The notes: generated by a model not told the origin, from the letters alone. A stretch of 64,000 nt of DNA from Phaseolus vulgaris (GCF_000499845.2 NW_027174133.1:1-64000); one strand, 5' to 3'. Counted from the first letter of the stretch, positions 1-9,719 are shown. Program-made: numbers and translations.

Positions 1-473
1 AGAACTTTGAAGATTATTTTTTTTAAAATTTTGTGTGATTTCAATTGTTTTGTAATTTGGCCATTATCTTTACTTTAGGTGTCTTGGAAGAGCCTTTGGT
101 GTTCTTCCATCTCCTACAAGTTTTCTTTAATTTTCTTATTAGATACACGCTTTAGACGGTGAGTGTGTCTTGAAGGTTCACAAGTGCCAACAAGCCTCAC
201 CATTAGGAGTCGTCTAGTTTAAATTTTTTGCAATTTAAATTCTTAGATTTTAAAAGCTTTCTTTTAGTTTCTTTCTTTAGAAAACTCTTTTTTTGTGTTG
301 AAGAAGTTTTCATTGGAAGGAGATTTGTGAAGTGCATTGGGATAAGTTCTGGCTAGGAAAGACTTGGTACTTAAGAGTGTCCATTGTGACCCACCTCTCT
401 TTCCTGGGAATTTACCTTGTGTGCTAAACTCACTTTCCTTCTTGTGAAAAATCTTTTAAATACAAAGCTTAAT
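1..473 (+). other. Untranslated leader of copy 1
   Basis: No ORF of note. The segment around 150-220 (gacggtgagtgtgtct, then a 'caagcctcacc' phrase) and the segment around 330-410 (ending in 'gtgacccacctc') have clear counterparts upstream of the Gag start in copy 3 (about 63450-63510 and 63720-63800) and, on the minus strand, in copy 2. This supports a common leader and helps place the Gag start at 474. Confidence 0.6.
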
Positions 474-1604
474 ATGTCTATGTATACTTCTTGTCATAGT
501 AGAAAGATTTATAATCCTCATTATCAAAAAAAGGAAGGGATGCGTTTTGAGCCTAGAAGTTTATATTATTCTACAGAGCCTGAAATATACATTCCTTACT
601 TTGATGGAAATAAAAATGTTGAAGCATATTTAGAATGGGAAACAAAAGTTGATCAAATCTTTGAAAAACATCAATTGGATGAATTTAGAAAATTTTCCAT
701 GGCTACCCTAAGTTTTGAAGAATATGCTAGGTCTTGGTGGATACAAAGGGAAGCTGATGTTAGAATTGGTAGAAAATCAGAAATATTGAATTGGGATGAA
801 TTGAAGATGTGTATGAGAAGAAAGTTTGTTCCACCTTCATATGTGAAAAAGAAAAAGCTTAGAGAAGAAATGAAAGAGCTTGTAGAAAAAGGAAGAAATT
901 TTATATACAGAGAAAAAGAATATGTTAGAAGAGAAAAGGAGTTTAGAGAAAAATTCCAAGCTCTTGTCAGAAAGAAAGAAGAGAAGGAGAAAAGGGAAAG
1001 AGAGGACAACGAAAGGAAAGATAGAGAAGAGAAAGAAAAGAGAGAAAAAGTGATGATAGAAAAAGAAAGTATAAAAAACTCTTTTTCTGGAGTTGAATCA
1101 TATATTGATAACATTTTATCTTCTCTAGAAAACCCTTGTGAGGATGTGCTTGAAGAAAAATCTATGTTTGGAGCTGAACCAGAAGAATGTTTGATTGAAA
1201 AGGAAGAAGAGGAAACCCACGAAGAAGAAGAACCTTTTATGACACTCCCTCAAAGCATGGCTGAGAAAGAATCCTTAAAGGGGGATTGCAATACTTTGAA
1301 CTCTTCTTTTCAATTATATAATGTTCATTCTTCTTTACAAAAATCTCAAAAACCAAACTTTGTGATGTTGTTGCCTAGCTTGGGCAATAAACAACACAAA
1401 GTGAACAAAAATACTTTTGAAAGGGGCCTTATGTTTTTCTTTAAAAAGAAATTTAAAGATAAAGGGCCTTATTTTTGTTTAGTTTTCTTTTGTTTTAATT
1501 TTCTTTTAAAAAAGAAATTTATCTCATGTTTGTTTGATGTTTATTGTAGATTGACATTTGACCCAGGAGGAAAACATCAAATAAACAGAGGTTGCTGTCA
1601 TTGA
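474..1604 (+). CDS. Gag-like protein of copy 1 (truncated, coiled-coil rich)
   Basis: A 376-residue ORF from the ATG at 474; the reading frame is open back to 417, but 474 aligns with the Gag starts of copies 2 and 3 after a similar 'tacaaagctt' context. Residues about 38-137 match the plant retrotransposon Gag core, with 'YFDGNKNVEAYLEWE', 'MATLSFEEYARSWW' and 'NWDELKMCMRRKF' aligning to the equivalent parts of copy 2. Next comes a highly charged Lys/Glu/Arg stretch (about 140-220) likely to form a coiled coil, then an acidic segment. There is no CCHC knuckle or protease. The last residues, 'RLTFDPGG', recur near the end of the copy 2 ORF, so the 3' end of the internal region is retained while the middle was lost. 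Gag would package element RNA into virus-like particles in the cytoplasm; whether this one is expressed is unknown. Confidence 0.65.
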   Translation: MSMYTSCHSRKIYNPHYQKKEGMRFEPRSLYYSTEPEIYIPYFDGNKNVEAYLEWETKVDQIFEKHQLDEFRKFSMATLSFEEYARSWWIQREADVRIGRKSEILNWDELKMCMRRKFVPPSYVKKKKLREEMKELVEKGRNFIYREKEYVRREKEFREKFQALVRKKEEKEKREREDNERKDREEKEKREKVMIEKESIKNSFSGVESYIDNILSSLENPCEDVLEEKSMFGAEPEECLIEKEEEETHEEEEPFMTLPQSMAEKESLKGDCNTLNSSFQLYNVHSSLQKSQKPNFVMLLPSLGNKQHKVNKNTFERGLMFFFKKKFKDKGPYFCLVFFCFNFLLKKKFISCLFDVYCRLTFDPGGKHQINRGCCH

Positions 1605-1636
1605 GCATCATTCAGATCTGAGGACAGATCCTTTTC

Positions 1637-1649
1637 AAGAGGGAGGGGA
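1637..1649 (+). other. Polypurine tract of copy 1
   Basis: The purine run aagagggagggga ends immediately before the TGATGG start of the LTR. This is the position where plus-strand DNA synthesis is primed in LTR elements. The same tract appears on the minus strand in copy 2 at 5153-5165. Confidence 0.8.
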
Positions 1650-2290
1650 TGATGGAAACCGTCCAGCCTCAAAACTTTTGGCCAAGAAGATAGACGAAGA
1701 TCGAGCTTTAATAAAGAGTTTGTAAAGTCTTGTTCTTCTTCTTAGTCTTGTAAAAATTGTATAGAGTAGTTAGGAAGTTTTGGTCCTTGTATTTTGGGCC
1801 AAAGTAGAGAAAGATGTAAATAGAAAACAAAGTAATGTGTAAAATAGTAAAAGAGGGGTGCAAATAGAAATGTAGGCAAGGAAGGCATGAGTCTCCACAT
1901 GTCTTCTCCTTAATGGAGAGGATTTGCACCAATAAGGTGGTGACACTTGTCACACTCTCATTTGAGAGTTTTTGAGAGACTTTATCCTATAAATAGGAGT
2001 CTCTTGTACATGTATTTCTTTAACTTTGAATTAGTAATGAAATGCTGCCTAATTTTGGCCATTCTACTTGTTCTTAAGTTCTCCCTAGGTTAGTCTCCTT
2101 CAAGACTTAGCCTAGACTCTTTCCTAGTGAGTTGGCCTCACCTCTCACTCTCACAAATTCCTACTCCACTTCAATCCATGGAAACTCCTCTTGAGTTTCT
2201 TTAATGCTTCCGCTCATCATATCTCCTTCATCATTCATCCAAAGAAGAAATTACAAAGATCATTACTAGAAGAAGATCGTTTTTCCATCA
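1650..2290 (+). repeat. 3' LTR of copy 1
   Basis: About 641 bases, beginning TGATGG directly after the polypurine tract and ending CCATCA, the same terminal inverted hexamer as in copies 2 and 3. It carries a TATA box at 1988-1995 followed by a segment with 'atgctgcctaattttg', similar to the R region of the other LTRs. No primer-binding site follows it, which identifies it as the 3' LTR. The right end is inferred from the terminal hexamer, because the U5 sequence has diverged from the other copies. Confidence 0.65.
1988..1995 (+). promoter_or_regulatory. TATA box in LTR of copy 1
   Basis: TATAAATA in 'tcctataaataggagtc', in the same context as the TATA boxes of the copy 2 and copy 3 LTRs (a 'cctataaa' core followed by 'agga'). 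It is expected to set the U3/R boundary about 30 bases downstream. Confidence 0.6.
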
Positions 2291-2425
2291 CCAGGGGTAC
2301 AAGTCTTTGGGACGGACCCTGGAGGAAGCATCGTGAGAAGACATTATTTAACAAGATCAAGATGGCTGGAAATGCAAGAGTTGAGCGAGGGGAGCAGTTA
2401 GAACAGCCCTTCGACAGAGAAGAAA

Positions 2426-2475
2426 GGGTGCAAGAAGAAGGGGTGCAAGAAGAAAGGGTGCAAGAAGAAAGAACG
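2426..2475 (+). repeat. 15-base minisatellite
   Basis: About three and a half tandem copies of a 15-base unit (gggtgcaagaagaaa). In one frame they read repeated V-Q-E-E-R/G, but the surrounding frame is short and has no recognisable domain, so coding is not claimed. Confidence 0.7.
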
Positions 2476-2988
2476 CAAGTAGGTTATGAAGAGTGAGAAA
2501 ATGGTGAAGATAGTTCCAGAGTTTGAAGAGTTAAATAAAGCGGTTAGAGCGCCAAACGACGCGAACGGATGCACCGTGCGATTGATACACGTGGCAGAAG
2601 GTGAAAGGATGACGCTGGCACCACTGGTTTAAATCAGAAAACGTCGTATCAGCAGAATATCCAGTGGTACGATGCGCCGTCAAAAATGAGCCAGGGGTAC
2701 AGCAGGAGCCAGAAAATGAAATGACTAGATACCCCACCGACCATGTAAGCAGCGCCACGTGGATCAAATCGAATGACAGAAGGTCCCATCAGCTGTACAA
2801 GGAGCGCCACGTGGATGGCACAGGCAAAGCCTTGGGCTCTTCGCTGTTATCAGGCGTTGACCAAGGCAAGAATTAAATTCAATGTTGAAGTAAAGGTAAC
2901 GCCCGAGGCGTTGCCAGGAAAGACGTAAAGGGCGACGACAGACGAGGAGTCGCGGGCGTCGCCAACCCAAATACCGACTGGCATTACC

Positions 2989-3180
2989 TCCCCGATACCC
3001 ACAGGTAGGAAAGACTGAGGAGGGAGAAAAAATCAGAGAAAGGCAAATTAGTTGCAGGCGTCGCCTCCCCGATACCCACAGGTAGGAAAGAGTATGGAGG
3101 GAGACGAGACCGTCAAGCGCCAGCGAGTCACTGGCGGGGTGTTCCCCGATACCTATGGGCAGGAAAGACCATGGAGGGAA
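2989..3180 (+). repeat. Three spaced copies of a 35-base LTR motif
   Basis: A motif of the form ccccgatacccacaggtagg followed by aaag...ggaggga occurs near 2989, 3067 and 3145, spaced by about 78 bases. A fourth copy lies in the Tat-like LTR near 12551. The regular spacing suggests tandem duplication of a U3 segment. Confidence 0.6.
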
Positions 3181-3653
3181 CAAACACCCCACAGTACTCA
3201 GCGTTTTAGACACCCGGGGACGATACGGTGCTGCTTTGGCAGGCCTCTCCTTAGGCGTGGGCGCCGGAGTGCTAAAAGATCAAAGAAAGAGCCTTTCGGT
3301 ATCAGAGTCGTCCCGTGGACGATACGGCGCCACTCAGTGAGCCTCTCCATGGGCGTAAGGGTTGGCGAGCGACCTTACCTCATCGTACCAAACCGCCCAA
3401 TGAAGTGTGAGAAACGGGCGGGATACAGATAAAATAAGTAAAGCGTACGAAGGGAAGAGATGAGAACGAGATCGCATAGGCGGAGTCGCATGTAAAAAAA
3501 GAAATAAGGACAATCACGCGAGTGTCCCGTATCAATAACAAGAGTGTGGATAGTTCAAAGAATTACAAGTTTTGGCAGATGAAATTAAAAAGCGAAGGTA
3601 AAAGAATGAAGAGTTAAGCTTGAAGAGGAAGGTGGCGGATGAGGGGCAGCAGT

Positions 3654-4436
3654 TCAATCGTTCAAATCCATGGGCACGACCTTCCCGTCGACTACGTGGT
3701 GTGTGGGGTCGCAGTTTGAAAGGTTGACGCCGGGATTCTCGCAGGACGCCTGGGACAGGGCTTCTTGGAACCCCTCTTCGAAGGTGCCCGCCATCTCCTG
3801 GATAAGGGACGTTTTCTCCTTCTCCAGCTCCTCAATGGCGGCGTCTCCGAAGGCCACCTGTTTCTCCAGAGCCTCTTTCTCCACACGAAGCCGGCTAACC
3901 TCGACCCGCAGCTCGTCGTAGTCAACTCGGAGAAGGTCCATGGCTTTGGCCTGCGTGGCCATTTCCTCCTCTATCCGTTCCACCTTGGCAGTTTGTTCAC
4001 AGCAGCGGTCCTTCAGGTCCTTTTGGGTTTCCGCGTCTGCTTTGACCAATTCCTGAAGACCCGCTACCTGTACTTGGAGAGCAACTTCACGGGCGTAGAA
4101 GTCAGCGAGCTCCAAGGCCTCTGCCAATTTCCTCTCAGCTTCTGCCCTGGACTCTTGTGCTTGGTTCAGAGAGGAACAATAAGCCTCGTTCTGGCGTCCC
4201 AGGGCCTTCATCTCCTCCTCCAGGGTGGTTGCTTTCGTTTCCAAGGCCTGGAGGGTTTGGGTTTGCAAGACAGCGTTTCTGGCCTGGGAGCGCCATTCAA
4301 GAGCCACCGCCAAGAAGGCCCCCAGATAGAAAGGCATACCTTCCCTCCTGTCGGTACCTTCCGGCATAGTCCCGCCACTGAAACCCCTCATCAGAGAGGC
4401 ATACCTTCCCAGATAGAAAGGCATACCTTCCCTCCT
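3654..4436 (-). pseudogene. Antisense ORF, C-terminal coiled-coil part (cut off by copy 2)
   Basis: Open frame on the minus strand with its stop codon at 3654-3656. From 'FLAVALEWRSQARNAV' on it is a long heptad-rich coiled coil (Leu/Ala/Glu/Lys), ending 'NCDPTHHVVDGKVVPMDLND'. I recognise this tail as typical of plant proteins with the PF04195 'putative gypsy type transposon' domain; that is memory, not a search. It would continue the exons at 10445-11545 if copy 2 were removed. The frame does not join directly: a roughly 28-base direct repeat near 4323-4350 and 4413-4440, and a stop in the exon 2 frame, imply a frameshift, a small duplication or a further intron. An ATG at 4424 exists but is probably not a true start. 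Confidence 0.55.
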
Positions 4437-4716
4437 GGCGGCGACAATGATGGCATTTCATGTGTTCTTCTTGAATCAAAGTAGTGAAAAATGGGGCGGA
4501 AGCAATGGGTGAGTGAAACAAAGCCCTCCTAGGAGTTGTGATGGCTTTGAAGGTGCATGATGAGTAGGGATTAGAGAGGTTCGGCCAGCTCTATGAAGAA
4601 AGGTGAAGGGAGTGAAGTTTATAGCCTAGATTTCTAGGAGAAGTAAAGCTAGTGCACAAAATGGGCAGCATAACAATACTCAAATAAACTTGTGAAATAC
4701 AAAGAGATAGCCTTCC

Positions 4717-4724
4717 TATTTATA
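4717..4724 (-). promoter_or_regulatory. TATA box in 3' LTR of copy 2
   Basis: On the minus strand TATAAATA in 'agcctataaataggaagg', equivalent to 1988-1995 of copy 1. Confidence 0.6.
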
Positions 4725-4959
4725 GGCTATTTGGGCTTAAATGTTAAGCTACATTTCTAAGGAAAAGAAAACCAAAATTAAATCTAAATTCTAAGCCATG
4801 TGCCATGCAATGACCGGCCACACAACCCTAGGTTCTAGAAGGTTTCCTTCACAAAGTTCTTTCTACACTACCTATCTTACTAAGTACCCCTAATGGGCCT
4901 TTTATGCAACAAAGCCTCTTCTCTCCCAAACCGTAGCTTTGGCCCTTCTGTGTGTGAAG

Positions 4960-5098
4960 CTAGACGGTCTAGGACTCTTCATAGATGCTCCTCATGTAGC
5001 CTTGGCCTAGACGCTCCTCATCATGGCTAGACGCTCCCTTTGTGAGGCTAGACGCTCCTTGTGAGGCTAGACGCTCCTTTTGGAAGGCTAGACGGTCT
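4960..5098 (-). repeat. U3 tandem repeats (tagacg...), 3' LTR of copy 2
   Basis: Degenerate units of about 18-25 bases built on 'ggctagacgctcctt', bounded on each side by the near-palindrome tagacggtcta or a partial version of it. Tandem repeats upstream of the TATA box of LTR elements often act as enhancers; that function is inferred here. An equivalent cluster is in copy 3 (about 61303-61450). Confidence 0.7.
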
Positions 5099-5152
5099 TG
5101 GTCTTGGAAGCTTGGCTTTCATAGTGTGGTGAGCTTGGGCCTTCCTCCATCA

Positions 5153-5165
5153 TCCCCTCCCTCTT
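5153..5165 (-). other. Polypurine tract of copy 2
   Basis: On the minus strand aagagggagggga lies directly before the 3' LTR start, identical to the tract in copy 1. Confidence 0.85.
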
Positions 5166-5198
5166 GAAAAGGATTTGTCCTCAAATCCAAGGCTTTGC

Positions 5199-7874
5199 TT
5201 AGGGGGTGGTTGTGGCTGGATGGTGTCCATCATCTCCTCCGGCTTGAGAAGATCTATCCTCAGATTTGCATTCTTGATCTCGGATAGCAGCCTCTTGCTT
5301 CGTCAAGGTGTGTCCTCCCGGATCAAATGTCAATCTATGTGACCCTTGAAACAAAGCAAAGGAGTGAGGGTGATCTTTTGAAAAACAAATAAATGTGGGA
5401 AGTTGCCATTTTTGTTTTTCTCTTGTTGTGGCCAACTTCTCACAATACCTCCCTTTTGAGGGTTGTAGGTGCCCTCTAATCCTCTTATGTTTTCTAAAAT
5501 TTTCAAAAGGAGTTACTTTTCCCTTAGGCATAATCTTTTTAAGACAGAGTAACAACTTTATAAAGGCAAGAGGACATAGAACACATACAACTTCGAATGG
5601 AGAAATATGAGTAATTTTGTGGATTACTCCTTTGTATGCATGCTTATAAGGGAAAGGATTCTTATCCCAAGATTTGTGAGTGTCTCTCATGATTTCGTGA
5701 AACATAGAAGAAAGAGCTATGTTTTCAAATTTTGGAGCTCTATCTATTATGTTGGAAAATAAATCATGGAGGCTTGTCACATTTCTTAGGAAGAGGTTAT
5801 CCACATCCTTAAAGAAAGAAAAACCCTTTGTTGTCCTAGGAAGCGCCAAAATGGAATGTGTGTCTTCCCAAAGATCTTTTACAAAAGGTGAAGGAGGATA
5901 GAGTTCGTGGGACGTTGCTTTAGGTGTAGTTTGAAAACAAGGGTTGTACCTAAAGTAATGTCTTTGAACTTTGTTGCTCATGGGTGACAAAAGTTTTCCT
6001 CTTAAAAGCTCTAGATTTTGGTCAACTCTCTTTTGCCCCATGAGTTCTCCTTCTTGATCTATGCAAGCTTCTTTTAAAGACTTTTCTTTTGTGCTCATGC
6101 TTGCAGGTGTTCCTTTACAAAAAGGAAGGCTAGGTTGTTCAACAAGAAGCATGTTTGTAATGGTATTTTCAAGGTGCTTGTCTTGTTGGATGACCTTGTG
6201 GGAAGGAACACTATTCTCCCACGCCTTTTGTTTCCCAAAATTTTGTTCTTTTTCTATTTTTTCTTCATCCCTTTTGTGTTTCATTTGCATTTGGTCTTTT
6301 ACCACTTGGGAATGTGGTAAAGGGCTAAGTACAAACCTTTTATGCTTGTGGATGAAAGAAATCTCGTTAGTTAGACCATTATGCGTGGTTTTCTTATCAA
6401 ATTGCCATGGTCTACCTAATAAGATGTGGCAAGCTTCCATAGGTACTACATCACATAAAACATTGTCTTTGTAGTTGCCTATAGAAAACTCGATCTCCAC
6501 TTGTTTGTCTACACGTAGTTCTCCATCCTCATTGATCCATTGTAAATTGTAAGGTTTTGGATGAGGAACTACTTGTAGTTTTAATTTTTCAATCAATCTA
6601 GTGCTACAACAATTGCAACATGACCCACCATCCACAATAAGAGAGCATATATTTTCTAAAACATTGCATCTAGTATGAAAAATGTTCTTTCGTTGTGTTT
6701 CAATGGATGCACTAGGTTGATTGTGGAGGATTCTTTGAATCATCAATAAGTCCCCCTCCAAAGGATTTATCCTTTCTCCTTCCCCTTTTTCTTGGGTACT
6801 AGGTTCATCTTTACCACTTGTGTATTCATTTTCTCCTTTTAAAAACAAAACTCTTTGGTTTGGACATTGTGCTTGCACATGCCCTCTTCCAAAACATTTA
6901 AAACATTTGGTGTCCCTAGTACGGATGTATGGGGTGGAGGCATCTTTCACTAAGGGTTTGGTAGTCTCTTTGGATTCGTCTCTAGGTGTACTACCCTCCC
7001 TTTTAAAGTCTTTCTTTGGATAAGAGTTGGAGTAAGAACCCACCCTTTGACTTGAAGTTTTGCGCAAATTTTGTTGTTCAACTTTAATGCAAAGTTGAAC
7101 CAAATCATTCAAGTCTTGGTAGGGTAATAGTTCTACTCGATCCCTTATCTCAAGGTTGAGCCCACTTAGAAACCTAGATATGGTGGTGGTTTCTTCCTCT
7201 CTAATGGATGCTCTCATCATGTAGAGCTCCATTTTCTGCCTATACTCTTCCACACTTAAGTTCTTTTGTTGGAGTCTTTGGAGCTTGTCCATCAACTCCC
7301 TATGGTAGTAGGAAGGTATGTGACGACGTCTTAGGGCTCCCCTAAGGTCATTCCAATATTCTATGGAAGGCTCCCTATGAAGACGTCGGTCTCTCTCTAG
7401 AGAGGTCCACCAATACATGGCATTGCTTTGGAAACTAAGGGTTGCTAAGGGTACCTTCCTCTCTTCACTCACCCTATGGCAAGCAAATAGTTGCTCTACT
7501 TTCATCTCCCAATCTAGGTAGGCCTCTACGTCTTCCTTACCATAGAAATGAGGTAGGTCTACCCTTACTTCCTTTGGACTCTCTTGCTCCCTTTGTCTAG
7601 TTCTTCTAGGGGGTGGTTGGTAATAATCATTGATTCTACGGCTGCCCTCCCCTAGAGACTCAATACTTTGAGATGCATGAGTAAGCGTTTTTTTGGATTT
7701 TTGAGATTTTTGGGATTTCTCTTCTTGAGCTCTAGCCAACTCATTAATTTTGTTTTCATTCTCCAATTGTCTAAAAGAGATTAATTGTACCGCTTGGGAT
7801 ACCTCTTTTAAAAGGGTTTTCAAAGATTTTACTTCACTTTCCATAGACTTTGGAGAATGAGAAGAAGAAGACAT
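5199..7874 (-). CDS. Gag-protease-integrase remnant fusion polyprotein (891 aa), copy 2
   Basis: One uninterrupted ORF. Residues 11-60 are a coiled-coil-like N-terminus. About 105-275 is the retrotransposon Gag domain ('VDLPHFYGKEDVEAYLDWE', 'NDLRGALRRRHIP'). A CCHC zinc knuckle has Cys324, Cys327, His332 and Cys337. About 400-515 is a retropepsin-like domain with VDGGS (414-418; DGG in place of the usual D-S/T-G) and ILLGRPW (484-490). After a low-complexity linker, residues about 733-772 ('SWDKNPFPYKHAYKGVIHK', 'SPFEVV') match the end of a Ty3/gypsy integrase core. Reverse transcriptase, RNase H and the DDE region are absent, so pol was deleted internally and the frame rejoined. Normal Gag-Pol polyproteins of this type exceed 1400 residues. 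The start at 7874 (MSSSSHS) is matched by copy 3. It would supply capsid and perhaps protease. Confidence 0.85.
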   Translation of the reverse strand: MSSSSHSPKSMESEVKSLKTLLKEVSQAVQLISFRQLENENKINELARAQEEKSQKSQKSKKTLTHASQSIESLGEGSRRINDYYQPPPRRTRQREQESPKEVRVDLPHFYGKEDVEAYLDWEMKVEQLFACHRVSEERKVPLATLSFQSNAMYWWTSLERDRRLHREPSIEYWNDLRGALRRRHIPSYYHRELMDKLQRLQQKNLSVEEYRQKMELYMMRASIREEETTTISRFLSGLNLEIRDRVELLPYQDLNDLVQLCIKVEQQNLRKTSSQRVGSYSNSYPKKDFKREGSTPRDESKETTKPLVKDASTPYIRTRDTKCFKCFGRGHVQAQCPNQRVLFLKGENEYTSGKDEPSTQEKGEGERINPLEGDLLMIQRILHNQPSASIETQRKNIFHTRCNVLENICSLIVDGGSCCNCCSTRLIEKLKLQVVPHPKPYNLQWINEDGELRVDKQVEIEFSIGNYKDNVLCDVVPMEACHILLGRPWQFDKKTTHNGLTNEISFIHKHKRFVLSPLPHSQVVKDQMQMKHKRDEEKIEKEQNFGKQKAWENSVPSHKVIQQDKHLENTITNMLLVEQPSLPFCKGTPASMSTKEKSLKEACIDQEGELMGQKRVDQNLELLRGKLLSPMSNKVQRHYFRYNPCFQTTPKATSHELYPPSPFVKDLWEDTHSILALPRTTKGFSFFKDVDNLFLRNVTSLHDLFSNIIDRAPKFENIALSSMFHEIMRDTHKSWDKNPFPYKHAYKGVIHKITHISPFEVVCVLCPLAFIKLLLCLKKIMPKGKVTPFENFRKHKRIRGHLQPSKGRYCEKLATTREKQKWQLPTFICFSKDHPHSFALFQGSHRLTFDPGGHTLTKQEAAIRDQECKSEDRSSQAGGDDGHHPATTTP

Positions 7875-9719
7875 GGCTAAAACTTTGTGTATATAGGTGT
7901 TTTACTTGGAGAAAGTTTAGGAAAGTTAGAGAAGGGAGTTTTCCAGGTAAGGGAGGTGAGTCACAATGGACTTCTTAAGTACCAAGCCTTTTCCTTGCCA
8001 AAAACTTTCCTCCAATGACTTCACACAAAATTTTCTCTTAGTAGAACACTTAGAACACAAGAAGTTGAGAAATCAAAAAGCAAGAAAACTATGTAAGCTA
8101 GATATGCAGCAAACTAGTCGGTATAGCACAAAATTAAACAATACTAAACATGCAAAACGTTTCTACCAAAACAAAAGAAATACAAGTTCAAACAAGCAAC
8201 AAATTACTAAGCAAAATGACTATGCTATTCGGCCCTAGGTGAGGCTTCTTGGACACTTTGAGCCCTTGAAGACACACTCACCGTCTAAAACGTAATTTAA
8301 AAGAGGTAATTAACAATAAACCAAGTTGTAAAGGAGATAAGAAAACCCCCTTTGTTGTTCCTCTTTTTGGTTAGTGCACTTTCTTTGTTGTCTTGATTGT
8401 TGATCTTCTAGGTGTTTGTAGTGTTTGTTTCAAGAAGCTTGTTTCGCCTTAGCTTTGACTCCTCCTTAGAAAGTTGGCTTTAATTCTCCAATTTCCAGCA
8501 CCTATTCACAAGGGCTTAACCTTAAACCAAGTCAAATTCCATGCACATAAGCACCAAGAGAGAATTAAATTCCAGCACCCACAAAAGAGAGGTCAAGAAA
8601 CAAAAGCAAGAAACAAATTTAATTGAAAGAAAACAGTACCACCAAAAGGATTTATAATATGACAACTTAGAAAGAGATTCAAGAAATTAAAGCAAACAAT
8701 TAAAGGTACTCAATAAAAGTTGGCACACAAAAGGAATTCCTAAAGAAAAGCACTAGATTAGATGACCAAATAAAAAAACAGCACCACTGGAAAATGTTGT
8801 GGGCCAGAAAACGTGTTTGTTCCCCGATTTATGCTGAGCTGTAATTGTAAAATTTGTTTCTGAAATTTGGATACAAAAAAATTCAGGATCTTAGCTAAAT
8901 TTTGGCTTTGGAATCACCTAAAACGCATGCACCATTTTTTTTTAATAATTTTTGCAAATTTGGTGTGCAGTTAGGCCAGCTGTAACGCTCAAGATTCGCA
9001 CTCTGATTTTGTGAGATTTATCATTTTTTTTCTGTTGCTCCTTTTGACCTCATTCTTTTTTTGTCTTTTCTATAACACCTTAAACTTGCATTTTCCAGAA
9101 ATTCAGAATTTTCCTATGGGTGGAAAAAATTTTGTTAAACAAAACAGCCCAGAACAGAGAGGTGATACAGGGGAAATCTGGAAAACTGGAAGAAAACAGC
9201 AAGATAACCAAAAATAACACAATGGAAAATGTGAGAATGGAAATTGTGTATGAACTAAGACACAATTATGAACTCAAACTAAAAATAAAAAGCATCAAAG
9301 GATCAAAATAACAGCAGATTAAAGCAATATAAAGAGACCCAAAACAAGAAACAATCAAGCCAAAAAATAGGACTACTAAGAATTGATGACAATATGGATG
9401 AACATGACTTGACAAAACATGTATAGATTCAGAAAATTAAAGACTAAAAGCATAATATGAAGCAAAAAATAATGAAAGCAATAAAGACTCAAAGCCTAAA
9501 ACAAAATAGCAACACAAAGGTGTATGGAATCCTATCACAAATTGCACAAGAACTTGTTCAAGATCAAATGAACAAGAGTGCTTGGGTTGGATCTTCCACA
9601 AAGCACACCAAGAACAAATTAAAATATAAAAAACAGCAAGACAAGTAAGGAATTGAAATGACAAAGATGAAATAAAGAAGAACTGAAATTAAAAAGACAA
9701 GCTACTCATCTTGAAGAAC
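7875..9719 (-). other. Leader of copy 2
   Basis: About 1.85 kb between the primer-binding site and the Gag start with no credible ORF; the short frames found here are not conserved. It is collinear with the leader of copy 3 (62021-63871), including a phrase around a 'ccagctggcc' core and the 'gacggtgagtgtgtct' phrase near 8268-8285 (complement). It probably holds packaging and dimerisation signals, which cannot be located from one sequence. Confidence 0.6.

Larger units (their letters stand above)
1..2290 (+). mobile_element. Gag-family LTR retroelement, copy 1 (3' part)
   Basis: The 3' portion of a Ty3/gypsy-type LTR element, cut off on the left by the window edge. Visible in order: untranslated leader (1-473), a Gag-like ORF (474-1604), a polypurine tract (1637-1649) and a 3' LTR (1650-2290). 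The leader shares phrases with copy 3, for example 'gacggtgagtgtgtct' near 155 and again near 63453. The ORF is homologous to the N-terminal half of the ORF in copy 2. No zinc knuckle, protease, reverse transcriptase or integrase is present, so it cannot be autonomous. This layout matches what is called TR-GAG in plants (terminal repeats plus only Gag). The 5' LTR and target-site duplication lie outside the window. Confidence 0.75.
2291..3453 (+). repeat. Degenerate Tat-like 3' end / LTR fragment
   Basis: No gene is seen. The part from about 2800 to 3200 resembles 12200-12600 in the same orientation: 'cacgtggatgg', 'atcaggcgttgacc' and the 'ccccgatacc...ggaggga' motif occur in the same order, but the polypurine tract and the first bases of the LTR are missing. 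It is therefore best read as an old, deleted copy of a pre-PPT region plus LTR of the same superfamily. The left part (2291-2640) is not recognised; it begins where the copy 1 LTR ends. Confidence 0.45.
4448..5152 (-). repeat. 3' LTR of copy 2
   Basis: 705 bases, on the minus strand TGATGG...CCATCA, adjoining the polypurine tract at 5153. It carries a U3 cluster of 'gctagacgctcc' repeats (about 4960-5098) and a TATA box at 4717-4724. It matches the 5' LTR with a constant offset of 5292 and no difference found by eye. Confidence 0.9.

Noticed and set aside
671..1114. A 147-codon minus-strand frame opposite copy 1 Gag.
   Set aside because: Ser/Phe/Leu-rich shadow of the purine-rich coding strand.
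2191..2496. A 101-codon + strand frame with V-Q-E-E-R repeats.
   Set aside because: It spans the LTR end and a minisatellite. The repeat explains the open frame.
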